DNA of 64,000 bases from Paenibacillus_G filicis (GTDB taxonomy: Bacteria; Bacillota; Bacilli; Paenibacillales; NBRC-103111), in assembly GCF_038070315.1 (NCBI RefSeq), contig NZ_JBBPCC010000028.1:18892-82891 (forward strand). Direction: 5' to 3'. Within the stretch, counting starts at the first letter, position 1; every line of letters begins with the position of its first letter. Under the pieces are notes generated by a model that was not told the DNA's origin, did not search any database, and saw nothing but the letters and a program-made list of their open reading frames with translations. This document shows positions 25,140 through 33,752 of the stretch, piece by piece. The translations under genes were made by a program, and so were the position numbers.

Positions 25140-26012
25140 CTAGCCTTTGATGGAGCCGGCTGTCATTTGCATGAAAGATTTATTGGCCAATACATACACG
25201 ACCAGCAGCGGCAGAATCGACAGCGATGCGCCGGCCATCATGTAGTGAGTCTGCACCGCAGCCGAAGCGCCGTAACGCAGCATCGCAAGGCCGACCGGCA
25301 GCGTCTGCAGATCGGGCTGCGTCAGCGTGAAGACGAACGGCAGCAGGTATTCATTCCACGCCCCGCGGAAGGTGAAGAGTGCCGATACGCCAAGTCCCGG
25401 TCCGAGCAGGGGCAGGATGATCCTCGCGTAGGTGCGCGGCATGGAGCAGCCATCGATAAAGGCTGCCTCGTCGAGCTCCTTGGGGATTGCGTTCATGAAG
25501 CTGTACAAGATAAAGAAAATATAGGCATGCTGGCTGATCAGAATAATAATGACGCCCCATAGCGATTTGTTCAGATGCAGAAGCATCATCAGATCGAACT
25601 GCGGCCGCAGCACCACTGCCCCGATCGTGATGAACATCGTGGCCGCCTGCAGACCGACGTAGAGCCCTTTTCCCCGGAAGGAGAAGCGATCCACTACATA
25701 AGCCGACATCGAGGCGACGATCAGCGTGCCGACCGTCGTTACACTGGCGACAAACAGGCTATTCCAGGTGAACTTGGAGAACTTGGCCTGCTTCCACGCC
25801 TCCACGTAGTTATCGAAATGCCATTGCCCCGGAAAAAAAGTGGCGCCGGACGTGATTTCCGCATTGGACTTGAAGGAACCGAGCAGCGCAATCAGCACGG
25901 GAAATAGGGTGATTCCGGCTATAAGGATCAGGAATGCCCAGAACAGGACTTTGCCTCCCCATCTGCTCAGCGACGGACGGTGACGTTTGGTGAGATTGGA
26001 CTGTGCTTGCAA
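25140..26012 (-). CDS. Sugar ABC transporter permease, MalG/AraQ type
   Basis: A 290-residue protein with six membrane segments, EAA loop IDGCSMPRTYARIILPLLGP and the C-terminal FMQMTAGSIKG typical of MalG-type permeases. The start codon is TTG at 26012, supported by an upstream AAGGGGGG and the absence of a better ATG. It lies 13 bases after the MalF-type permease gene and before the GH130 gene. Together these genes describe import of a mannose-containing oligosaccharide followed by cleavage in the cytoplasm. No ATPase is encoded in the cluster. Confidence 0.9.
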   Translation of the reverse strand: MQAQSNLTKRHRPSLSRWGGKVLFWAFLILIAGITLFPVLIALLGSFKSNAEITSGATFFPGQWHFDNYVEAWKQAKFSKFTWNSLFVASVTTVGTLIVASMSAYVVDRFSFRGKGLYVGLQAATMFITIGAVVLRPQFDLMMLLHLNKSLWGVIIILISQHAYIFFILYSFMNAIPKELDEAAFIDGCSMPRTYARIILPLLGPGLGVSALFTFRGAWNEYLLPFVFTLTQPDLQTLPVGLAMLRYGASAAVQTHYMMAGASLSILPLLVVYVLANKSFMQMTAGSIKG

Positions 26013-26025
26013 ATTACGCCCCCCC

Positions 26026-26928
26026 TTAATAGACCTTGTTCAGCTTGCGGGACGCCAGGCGGTAGGCGATCGTAATGCCACCGACGATGAGCGCCGTAAC
26101 GAAACCGGCTGCGCTTCCGTAGCCGATCAGCTGATCGGGAACCGAGGTGCCAGACATCATGGTAGGAAACATCTGCTTATACACATAGAGGAACATGACT
26201 TCTGTCTTGCCTATGGGTCCGCCCTCCGTTAAGACGAGAATGCTTTCGTATCCCTTGAGTGCATTGATAATCGCCAGCATGATAACCATTTGCAGCACTG
26301 GCCCCAGCATCGGGATCGTGATCAGACGGAACTGCTGCACCTTCCCGGCCCCATCGAGGGACGCGCTCTCGTATATATCTTGTGGAATGTTCTGAAGACC
26401 TGCGATGAAGAGCAGCATATAGTTGCCGATCGCTCCCCAGACGGCGATCAGAATCGTCGTCAGCATCGCATGATCCGCTCCGAGCCAATCGATGCCGGTG
26501 GGAAGGATGTGGTACTTCACCAGAAATTGATTCAAGATCCCGTTGTACGAGTTAAAAATGGTCACAAACACAACCGCAATAACAGCCGAGCTGATAATCG
26601 TAGGCATAAAAATAACGGCCCTGAGTAAATTCCGTCCGCGAAACGAACGGTTCAGCAGCACCGCCAGCAGCAGAGACAGCGGAATCGTCAGTACAAGCTT
26701 ACCACCCGCGTAGATAAACGTATTGACCACACTGTTCCAGAACGTAGAGTCCTGCATGAGCTGTGTCAGATTATCCAATCCGACGAAGCGTGCCGTCCCA
26801 TATCCTTTGTAATCATAAAACATGTAGCGGACCGCCCAGCCAATCGGGTAAATGCCGAAGACCAGGGTCAACAGCAGGCTGGGAATCAGAAAGCTGTAGG
26901 CCAGTATCCGGTTGCGCTTGTTGTTCAT
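26026..26928 (-). CDS. Sugar ABC transporter permease, MalF/UgpA type
   Basis: A 300-residue inner-membrane protein with six predicted helices and EAA loop LDGAGKVQQFRLITIPMLGP. The region AILNRSF-like LLAVLLNRSFRGRNLLRA after the second helix is usual for the UgpA/LacF branch. It is the partner of the MalG-type permease that follows 13 bases downstream, and the lipoprotein gene lies just upstream with a stem-loop between them. Ribosome site is only fair (GAGGAG about 13 bases before the ATG). Confidence 0.9.
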   Translation of the reverse strand: MNNKRNRILAYSFLIPSLLLTLVFGIYPIGWAVRYMFYDYKGYGTARFVGLDNLTQLMQDSTFWNSVVNTFIYAGGKLVLTIPLSLLLAVLLNRSFRGRNLLRAVIFMPTIISSAVIAVVFVTIFNSYNGILNQFLVKYHILPTGIDWLGADHAMLTTILIAVWGAIGNYMLLFIAGLQNIPQDIYESASLDGAGKVQQFRLITIPMLGPVLQMVIMLAIINALKGYESILVLTEGGPIGKTEVMFLYVYKQMFPTMMSGTSVPDQLIGYGSAAGFVTALIVGGITIAYRLASRKLNKVY

Positions 26929-26968
26929 AGGCTTCTCGCCGCTCCTCTCCGTACGCTTGAAGCATCCT

Positions 26969-27000
26969 GCGGGAGGAGAGTATCCGCCCTCTTCTCCCGC
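26969..27000 (-). repeat. Stem-loop between lipoprotein and permease genes
   Basis: GCGGGAGGAGAG and CTCTTCTCCCGC are inverted arms around an 8-base loop directly after the lipoprotein stop codon. There is no T tract; it is probably a stem that favours lipoprotein mRNA over the permease part. Confidence 0.6.
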
Positions 27001-27012
27001 CTGCTTCTATCT

Positions 27013-28398
27013 CTATTTCTTAGCAAATTGGCCGCCAAGCTTGGACGGATCGAAGCTCGGGTTTGGCTTGATCGTGATATCCCCGCTCGAGATTCCCTTG
27101 TCCAGCGCGTCGTTATAGCGTTTGTTCAAATCTCCGATTATCGCGTTCAAGTCGCCTCCCTGCATGATGTACTTCAGGAAGCTTTCCTCGAACTTGGCCC
27201 CTTGGACGGAAACAGTCGGACTTACCGGCCATACGCCATCATTCGCATTAGGCAGGAAGCCTTCGATGCCGCCGATATTCGGAGCCTTCGCCTTGGCGAT
27301 CACATCCGGAACCATGGAGATCCCGTAGCCCTGCTCATGGTAGCCCTGCAGCACGGATTGCTCGTACATGTCATTCAGGAATTTCCAGGCTTCGTCCTTA
27401 TACTTGGACTTCTCGCTAATACCCAGCCACTGCCCGCCGACAAATCCGGACGCGCCCTTCACCGTGCCGTCGATCGTCGGTGCCGGAGCCGCGGCCCACT
27501 TGATTTTCGCCGGGAATTGGCTCTTGTACACGCCTGGCTCGGACGAGTAGGAAAGATACATGCCGATCTTGCCTTCGGCAAACTGGGCGCGCAGCGGATC
27601 GATATCCAGCTGCTCAAACCCAGGCAGCAGGCTGCCGTTATCCCTCATCTGCTTCATCGCTTCCGTGAAGTCCTTGAAGGCGTTGAAATCGAAACGGCCT
27701 GTCTTGAAGTCGAAGCCGAAGCCGCCGTACCCGCTGAGCTCGGCGATCACGCGGCCGGACCGGCCGAAGGCGCTCGCCGGACTTTTAAAGTTCAGCGCAA
27801 AGCCGTACGCGCCGTTCGTCTTGCCGACTTCCGTAATCTTCTTGGCCGCATCAACCATTTCCACCAAGGTCTTGGGCGGGCTCTTGATACCGGCTTTCTC
27901 GAACAGCTCCACGTTATACACGAGCCGCATCGTGCTGCCATAGTTCGGCAAGCTGTACAATTTCCCGTCAAAGCGGTTCTGATCGTCAATCGCCGGGAAC
28001 TTTTTCTTCTGATCGTCGGTCAAGTATTTGTCGATCGGGGCCAGATAGCCTTTCTTGTGATACAGGTTGATCGCAGCATCCTTCACCCGCAGAATATCGG
28101 GCGCTTGACCGGAGGTAAAAGCCAGATCGACAGCCTGATTGAAATCATCTGTGCGCACGACGTATTCGATCTCGATGCTGTCCTTGTTCTTAGCATTGAA
28201 ATCCTCGATCAGAGGCTTGATGTACTCGCTGTCGTGACGGTCATTCGTCCAGTAGGAGAGCTTCACTTTCTTGCCTGCGGGAGCTTCTCCGCCTGCCTTA
28301 TTGCCTGTCGTACTGCCTGCTTCCTCTCCCGCTCCGCAAGCGGCCAGACTGACGGCCATCAACGCGGACATGACCGTTAGCGCACTTTTCTTGATCAT
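27013..28398 (-). CDS. Sugar-binding lipoprotein of the GH130-linked importer
   Basis: This 461-residue lipoprotein has lipobox LAAC (Cys near residue 21) and a solute-binding family 1 fold, with YWTNDRHDSEYIKPLIEDF at its start and NRFDGKLYSLPNYGSTMRL in the ligand-cleft region. It heads the importer genes (lipoprotein, MalF-type, MalG-type, GH130), has a GGGAGG site 11 bases before the ATG, and is followed by a stem-loop. It is close in sequence to the lipoprotein at 20727-22097; here the position next to the permeases marks it as the transport copy. Ligand is probably a mannoside because of GH130, but this is inference. Confidence 0.92.
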   Translation of the reverse strand: MIKKSALTVMSALMAVSLAACGAGEEAGSTTGNKAGGEAPAGKKVKLSYWTNDRHDSEYIKPLIEDFNAKNKDSIEIEYVVRTDDFNQAVDLAFTSGQAPDILRVKDAAINLYHKKGYLAPIDKYLTDDQKKKFPAIDDQNRFDGKLYSLPNYGSTMRLVYNVELFEKAGIKSPPKTLVEMVDAAKKITEVGKTNGAYGFALNFKSPASAFGRSGRVIAELSGYGGFGFDFKTGRFDFNAFKDFTEAMKQMRDNGSLLPGFEQLDIDPLRAQFAEGKIGMYLSYSSEPGVYKSQFPAKIKWAAAPAPTIDGTVKGASGFVGGQWLGISEKSKYKDEAWKFLNDMYEQSVLQGYHEQGYGISMVPDVIAKAKAPNIGGIEGFLPNANDGVWPVSPTVSVQGAKFEESFLKYIMQGGDLNAIIGDLNKRYNDALDKGISSGDITIKPNPSFDPSKLGGQFAKK

Positions 28399-28460
28399 CT
28401 TTGGTGTTCCTCCCTTTTCATCTCTGTAAAAGTATGATCTTCTTTCCCGGTGATAAGCCC

Positions 28461-28466
28461 ATTATA
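28461..28466 (-). promoter_or_regulatory. Candidate -10 box of the importer operon
   Basis: A perfect TATAAT on the leftward strand lies about 63 bases before the lipoprotein ATG. No matching -35 box is found 16-18 bases upstream, as expected when an AraC-type response regulator supplies activation. Confidence 0.4.
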
Positions 28467-28566
28467 GGTCAAGCCTTTTCCGCGCATAATGAGCCAAATT
28501 CAAGCTTATGGGCAACATTTTCATGATAGTGACCCGCCCCCTTTGTACATGAAAGCTTCCCCTGAC

Positions 28567-28594
28567 AAAAAAAGCCCGCTCTCAGGGAGCGGGC
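28567..28594 (-). terminator. Intrinsic terminator of the YesN-type regulator gene
   Basis: On the leftward strand GCCCGCTC and GAGCGGGC form an 8-base-pair stem with a 5-base loop, followed by seven T. The regulator stop codon (28582-28584) falls in the loop. Confidence 0.88.
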
Positions 28595-30210
28595 TTGCCG
28601 GTATACGATTCTTTGAACTCTGTCGGCGTCTGGCCGGTCTGTTTCTTGAACAATTCGCTGAAGTAACGTCTGTGCTCGTAGCCGAGCGCGGCCGCAATTT
28701 CCTGCACCTGATAATCGTCCAGCAGCATTTTCTTGGCCTTTTCGATCTTCTCCTGGGTTACAAACTGCAGGAACGATACCCCGGCCACCTTCTTGAACAA
28801 GCTGGAGTAATAGCCCCAGCTCAGATTTACCTTCTTGGCGCAATGCTCTAGGGACAGCTCCTGGTCGAGATGCTCCCGGATATAGGCCATTGAACGGTGA
28901 ATAATATGCTTCGACTCACTGGTCCGCTCCTGCTGGATCAAGGCGCAGCCTTCCTGGCACAGCCTCAGCAGCATAGCTTTGTAGGCAGCGATGGACGGCG
29001 ACTCCGCCTGTCTGGCGAGCGGGGCTGACTTCGCTTCCAGCTCAGCTACCTGCTCATAAGCAAATTTCTCGAGAAGCACCCGCCGGGTCTTGGCGGCCAG
29101 CTCATTGCAGAGCTGCTCGGCGTAATGCGGATCAGGCAATGGATCGGTCCCCGTCAGATCGGCAAATATATCCTCCAGCAGTTCGATGCTTTTCGCTTCA
29201 TTTCCTGACCGCAGAGCGAACAGAAACTCCTGCTCCTTGGCCGGAATATTAGCAAGGCTGACCGATCGTTCCGTCTTCATCGGCTCGTAGCGGTAAGCTC
29301 CATTGCCCCCTGTGAAGAAATGATAGGACAGGGACTTGAGCGCCTGCTCGTAGGCCGTAGGCCACTCATGGATGTGGCGGACGGTTGCACCGACACCGAC
29401 AGAGATCGTGAAACGCGTGTATCGCGCGATATTGGCGCAGCAGCGGTCGGCCAGCTCCAGAGAATGCGTCGAGCCGGTGGCGTTGGCAATACACACGAAC
29501 CGGTTGAACGATTCGCGGAACACCAGACCTTTCGTATATCCGGCTACCGTTTCCTCGATAATATTTTGCAGAGAGAACCGGATCAGCTCAATTTCCTCAA
29601 CGGGAAAGCTCTGATACTGCTCGGTGAATTTATCGATCTCCAGCAGGAAAATATTGAAGCCTTGCCGATCCAGCGGAACCTGCAGAAACTCCCACCGCTG
29701 CATGGCCGCTTCATCCCCTGAGGCATGATGGAGCAGCAAGGTCAAGTATTCCTGTCTCAGCGCCGGCAGGCTTTCCTTCATCCTCCGTTCCATCTCGATC
29801 AGCTTGTATTGCTCGCGACGCTCCACCTGCCAGGCTTCCTTGGCCTTCAGCACGATCTGAATCAGCTCCGGGATGGAAACCGGTTTTTTCAAAAAATCAA
29901 AAGCCCCCAAGCGCAGCGCTTGCTGGGCGTATTCAAAATCGCTGTAGGCGCTAAGGATGATCACCTTCACGGTCGGGTCCTGCTCCAGTGTCAGCCGCGT
30001 CAGCTCCAAACCGTCCAGCTTGGGCATACGGATATCGGTGAGCACCAGATCCGGCTTGGCCCTCTGGATCAGCTCGTAGCCTTCCTCTCCGTCGGAAGCG
30101 CTGCCGACCAGCTCCACACCGTACTCCGACCAATTGATCCGGGTTGTAATCATGTCCACCACGCTGCGGATATCGTCGATGACACACATGCGGACTATGG
30201 AATTATTCAT
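28582..30210 (-). CDS. YesN-type response regulator with AraC DNA-binding domain
   Basis: A 542-residue protein with an N-terminal receiver domain (about 4-125): acidic pair D12-D13, phosphorylation site D59 in LTDIRMP, and Lys in FLKKP. A 250-residue middle region follows, as usual for YesN proteins. The C-terminal AraC domain (about 435-535) has two helix-turn-helix units, ending with IAAALGYEHRRYFSELFKK. It is predicted to be phosphorylated by the YesM-type kinase at 22133-23926 and to activate the lipoprotein-permease-GH130 genes just downstream. GGGAGGAG precedes the ATG. Confidence 0.92.
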   Translation of the reverse strand: MNNSIVRMCVIDDIRSVVDMITTRINWSEYGVELVGSASDGEEGYELIQRAKPDLVLTDIRMPKLDGLELTRLTLEQDPTVKVIILSAYSDFEYAQQALRLGAFDFLKKPVSIPELIQIVLKAKEAWQVERREQYKLIEMERRMKESLPALRQEYLTLLLHHASGDEAAMQRWEFLQVPLDRQGFNIFLLEIDKFTEQYQSFPVEEIELIRFSLQNIIEETVAGYTKGLVFRESFNRFVCIANATGSTHSLELADRCCANIARYTRFTISVGVGATVRHIHEWPTAYEQALKSLSYHFFTGGNGAYRYEPMKTERSVSLANIPAKEQEFLFALRSGNEAKSIELLEDIFADLTGTDPLPDPHYAEQLCNELAAKTRRVLLEKFAYEQVAELEAKSAPLARQAESPSIAAYKAMLLRLCQEGCALIQQERTSESKHIIHRSMAYIREHLDQELSLEHCAKKVNLSWGYYSSLFKKVAGVSFLQFVTQEKIEKAKKMLLDDYQVQEIAAALGYEHRRYFSELFKKQTGQTPTEFKESYTGKPAP

Positions 30211-30434
30211 GGGCTGCGCTCCTCCCTGATGTCGTAATGCTTGTCGGTTCTTGTGCAGTCAGCTCCTGCGCACTCGCTATTCTGCGTGTATCTTTCATCA
30301 TAAACGGTCGCACCTCCGAATGTAAGGTGGTAAATTCATGATAGAGGGCAGCTTTTTAAAGCGAATAGTCAAGCTTTCTACGGTCCGTCTGCGCCCGATC
30401 GTGATAAAAACCATGACTTGTTCCGTCCATGATG

Positions 30435-30478
30435 AAAAACCCGGTTGCAACGCATCGTTCGCGTTGCAGCCGGGTTTT
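30435..30478 (-). terminator. metE terminator
   Basis: A strong hairpin with arms AAAACCCGGTTGCAACGC and GCGTTGCAGCCGGGTTTT (one mismatch) and a 7-base loop begins 17 bases after the metE stop. It carries T runs in both directions and could serve both strands. Confidence 0.88.
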
Positions 30479-30495
30479 CACAGGTTTACTGGTTC

Positions 30496-32799
30496 TTACT
30501 TTGCAGGAGCCGTTTGAAGCCGCTCGCGGGCAGCGAGTGCAGCCTCCACCATGTTGCGCAGCGACTGCTCGGTCTCGGACCAGCCGCGCGTCTTGAGTCC
30601 GCAGTCCGGATTGATCCAGAAAAGACGGGCATCCAGCGCATGCAGCGCACGGTCGATCATATCCGTCATCTCACCCACGCCAGGGACCCGCGGGCTGTGA
30701 ATGTCGTAGACGCCCAGGCCGATGCCGTGGTCATAGCCCTGCAGCTCAAAGTGGGAGATCAGCTCGCCGTGGCTGCGCGACGTTTCGATCGAGATGACGT
30801 CGGCATCCATATCGCGGATCGATTCGATCATGTCGTGGAACTCGCAATAGCACATATGCGTGTGGATCTGCGTCGTGTCGCGAACCGTAGAGGTCGCGAT
30901 GCGAAAGGAGCGGACAGCCCAGTTCAGGTACGCCTCATGATCGCGTCCCTTCAGCGGCAAGCCTTCGCGGACAGCAGGCTCATCCACCTGGATCATCTCG
31001 ATGCCTGCGCTCTCCAGTGCCTCCACCTCATGCCGCAGCGCCAGCGCGATCTGATTGGTCACCTGCTCGCGGCTCATATCGTCGCGGACGAAGGACCAGT
31101 TCAAGATCGTAACCGGACCCGTCAGCATGCCCTTCACCGGACGGGAAGACAGCGACTGTGCATACGCGCTTTCCTTGACTGTCATCGGATCCACGAAAGC
31201 CACATCCGCATAGATCACTGGAGGCTTCACGCAGCGGGAACCGTAGGACTGCACCCAGCCGTTCGCCGTGAAGAAAAATCCGGCCAGCTTCTCACCGAAA
31301 AACTCAACCATATCCGTACGCTCGAACTCGCCGTGTACGAGCACATCGATGCCGATCTCCTCTTGCAGACGGATGCAGCTCTCGATCTCTTTGTTGACAA
31401 ACGCCTCATAGGCGGCATCGTCCAGCGAGCCTTTGCGCCACTGCTGGCGGGCCTGGCGCACCTCCTTCGTCTGTGGGAAGCTGCCGATCGTCGTCGTCGG
31501 CAAGAGTGGCAGCTGCCACTTCTGCTGCTGCACCTCGAAGCGCTCAGCGAATGGCAGATTGCGCGTATCCCCGACCTGGTCGATGCCTGCGAGGCGCTCC
31601 GCTACATCCGTACGGTTACGTTCAGGCAACAGGCGGAAGCTCTCCAGTGCTTCACGGGAAGCCGCCAGCTCCGATGCAACCGCATCCTGACCTTCGCGGA
31701 TCGCGCGTGCCAGCAGGGCCAGTTCGTCCAGCTTCTGGTCAGCGAACGCCAGTGCGTTCTTGATCTCAGGCCCCAGCTTATCCTCGCGGTCCACGGTGAC
31801 CGGGACGTGCAGCAGGCTGGAGGAAGGCTGCAGAATCAGCTGCCCGGCAGGAACGTAGGCGGACAAACGGCCGGCCAGCTCCAGCTTGGCATCCAGATCC
31901 GAGCGCCATACATTGCGTCCGTCAATGATTCCCGCAGCAAGTAGCTTATCCTGCGGCCAGCCATGACGCTCCAAAGCCTCCAGGTGCTGCCCGCGGTCAT
32001 GCACGAAATCCAGGCCGATGGCATCGACCGGCAGAGCTGCGACACGCTCGAAGTGCTCGACCGCTTCGAAATACGTTTGCACCAGAATGCGCAGACCCGG
32101 CACCTGGCGGCGCAGCTCGGCGTAGATCCGCTCAACCAGCGCAAGCTGCTCGGGCGTCGTGTCTTGTACGAGCGCAGGCTCGTCGATCTGCACCCACTGC
32201 ACGCCCTCTTGCTTCAATTCCTGCAGCACTTGCCCGTAGACCGGCAGGAACTGCTCGACCTTCTCGGCGAAAGCCGACGATGCGAAGCCCTTGGACAGCT
32301 TGAGGAACGTATACAGGCCGACGATCACCGGACGGCCTTCGATCCCTGCGCGCTCCTTGGCGGAGCGGTACGCGGCCAGCGGTTTATTCTCAGCTAGGTA
32401 AGGCTGGCTGTCGCCGATCTCTGGCACGATATAGTGATAGTTCGTATTGAACCACTTGGTCATCTCACTGGCAACGGCATTGGAGCTTCCCCGCGCCATC
32501 GCGAAGTACGTAGCAAGCGATACGGCTCCGCCTTCATGACCGTAACGGGCAGGTACGATCCCGAACATGACCGCCGTATCCAGGATATGATCATAATACG
32601 TAAAGTCATTGACCGGGACAAACTCCAAGCCCTTGGCCTGCTGGCGGCGCAATTGCTCAAGACGCAGCTCCTCCATCGTATCCGTTAACGTCTTCTCGTC
32701 CGTCTTTCCAGCCCAGAACGACTCCAGCGCCTTCTTCCACTCGCGCTGCTCCCCAATTCTCGGATATCCCAAGCTGCCTGTTTGTACGTGATTACTCAT
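30496..32799 (-). CDS. metE: 5-methyltetrahydropteroyltriglutamate--homocysteine S-methyltransferase
   Basis: MetE makes methionine by moving a methyl group from methyl-tetrahydrofolate triglutamate to homocysteine without cobalamin. The start is the ATG at 32799 (MSNHVQTGSLGYPRIG) with GGGGAGG 10 bases before it, giving 767 residues, normal for MetE. Both homologous barrels are present: SLGYPRIGEQREWKKALE at the N-terminus and TTTIGSFPQTKEVRQAR in the second half. Zinc ligands are visible as IHTHMCYCEF (His and Cys) and NPDCGLKTRGW (Cys). It stands alone between a cobalamin riboswitch and a terminator, so vitamin B12 should switch it off. Confidence 0.97.
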   Translation of the reverse strand: MSNHVQTGSLGYPRIGEQREWKKALESFWAGKTDEKTLTDTMEELRLEQLRRQQAKGLEFVPVNDFTYYDHILDTAVMFGIVPARYGHEGGAVSLATYFAMARGSSNAVASEMTKWFNTNYHYIVPEIGDSQPYLAENKPLAAYRSAKERAGIEGRPVIVGLYTFLKLSKGFASSAFAEKVEQFLPVYGQVLQELKQEGVQWVQIDEPALVQDTTPEQLALVERIYAELRRQVPGLRILVQTYFEAVEHFERVAALPVDAIGLDFVHDRGQHLEALERHGWPQDKLLAAGIIDGRNVWRSDLDAKLELAGRLSAYVPAGQLILQPSSSLLHVPVTVDREDKLGPEIKNALAFADQKLDELALLARAIREGQDAVASELAASREALESFRLLPERNRTDVAERLAGIDQVGDTRNLPFAERFEVQQQKWQLPLLPTTTIGSFPQTKEVRQARQQWRKGSLDDAAYEAFVNKEIESCIRLQEEIGIDVLVHGEFERTDMVEFFGEKLAGFFFTANGWVQSYGSRCVKPPVIYADVAFVDPMTVKESAYAQSLSSRPVKGMLTGPVTILNWSFVRDDMSREQVTNQIALALRHEVEALESAGIEMIQVDEPAVREGLPLKGRDHEAYLNWAVRSFRIATSTVRDTTQIHTHMCYCEFHDMIESIRDMDADVISIETSRSHGELISHFELQGYDHGIGLGVYDIHSPRVPGVGEMTDMIDRALHALDARLFWINPDCGLKTRGWSETEQSLRNMVEAALAARERLQTAPAK

Positions 32800-32905
32800 G
32801 ATTCTGAATTCCTCCCCGTATGTTTGCATCTCCAAATCCGTATTGCAGCCTGACGAAGGCCAGGCTAGCTAGGTCCGTCCATTGACTTTTTCTTTACAGA
32901 ACACC

Positions 32906-32948
32906 AAAAAGGCGCCTCTCCCCTAAAAAATTCAAGGGGAAAGACGCC
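32906..32948 (-). terminator. Expression-platform terminator in the metE leader
   Basis: On the leftward strand GGCGTCTTTCCCCT pairs fully (with three G-U pairs) to AGGGGAGAGGCGCC and is followed by five T. It lies between the cobalamin aptamer and the metE ribosome site, so it is the likely off-switch when the ligand is bound. Confidence 0.88.
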
Positions 32949-33009
32949 ATCGTTATTACTCGTGGATTGTCGTCTAACACCTCCCTATCTCCCGTAGGTA
33001 ATGCAGTGT

Positions 33010-33205
33010 CGTCGAAACAGGCAGGTCTCCTGGCTATCAGCGTCAACATCGTCAGCAGTCTTCCCGGCTGCTCTGGCAACCAGTGACATGTATGCTGCGA
33101 CTCTTCTGTTACAGTGGCGGGACCGCGTCGGCTTTACACCGAACTTCCCTATTAAGCTTATCCGGATGTTGAGAATCAACCTCCGGGAAGCACCTGTTTC
33201 CCTTT
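33010..33205 (-). ncRNA. Cobalamin riboswitch upstream of metE
   Basis: Read leftward, the leader shows the conserved parts of the cobalamin aptamer in order: GGTGC near 33190, the AAGCCGACGCGGTCCCGCC core, CACTGTAA, GTCACTGG, and the B12 box AGCCAGGAGACCTGCC at about 33021-33036. The aptamer is followed by an intrinsic terminator and then metE. Binding of adenosylcobalamin or related forms should end transcription before metE, which saves the slow B12-independent enzyme when B12 is available. This implies a B12-dependent MetH elsewhere in the genome. The outer limits are estimated. Confidence 0.95.
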
Positions 33206-33296
33206 ATTCAATTGGGTCGTACTACAAGGATACAACGATCATCATAACCGAGCATATTCAATTGCGCAAGCCTAAATCCGAACTTTTCCGATAAAG

Positions 33297-33749
33297 TTAC
33301 AAATCCTGTGCCATTCTCACCATATCGAATAATTGCATGCCATTCTCGTAGATCGGCTCCCGGTAGTGACGGATGAAAAAGTCCCGGTCGATGCCCGTCA
33401 TCCGAAAACCACACTTCTGATAGAGCGCCAGCTGCGCAACGCCGGTGCTGCCGGTTCCTACCTCCATGGTCTTGTAGCCGAGCTCTCTGGCTTGCCGGAC
33501 CGCATGAAGCACCAGCGCCTTGCCGATGCCTTGGCCATGCAGCGGCTCTGCCACCGCGACATTCACCAGCTCGACCGTATCCGGACGGGTCGGCAGCAGC
33601 ACGTACACGCCTACCGCTTCGCCTTCCCGTTCCATTACATAGCAGTCTCCCCGGGCGACATACGCCCTAACTAGCTCCTCGGAAGGGTCCGCCAGCAGCA
33701 GCAGCTCCATCGGCGGATGTTCTCCCGGATTCAACACTCTGATCGTCAC
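33297..33749 (-). CDS. GNAT family N-acetyltransferase
   Basis: A 150-residue GNAT protein with the acetyl-CoA binding motif HGQGIGKALVLHAVRQA (motif A) near residues 70-86 and a beta-strand pattern VELVNVAVAEP before it; LYQKCGFRMTGID is motif B. The substrate cannot be told. Translation begins at GTG 33749, only 3 bases after the ABC exporter stop codon, with its ribosome site (AAGGGAG) inside the end of that gene, so it is co-transcribed with the exporter. Enzymes of this type beside multidrug exporters sometimes acetylate drugs, but that is only a possibility here. Confidence 0.88.
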   Translation of the reverse strand: MTIRVLNPGEHPPMELLLLADPSEELVRAYVARGDCYVMEREGEAVGVYVLLPTRPDTVELVNVAVAEPLHGQGIGKALVLHAVRQARELGYKTMEVGTGSTGVAQLALYQKCGFRMTGIDRDFFIRHYREPIYENGMQLFDMVRMAQDL

Positions 33750-33752
33750 GTC

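Noticed and set aside
27028..28380. Long open frame on the rightward strand opposite the lipoprotein gene
   Set aside because: It is antisense to a clear lipoprotein with signal peptide; the translation has no domain and no ribosome site.
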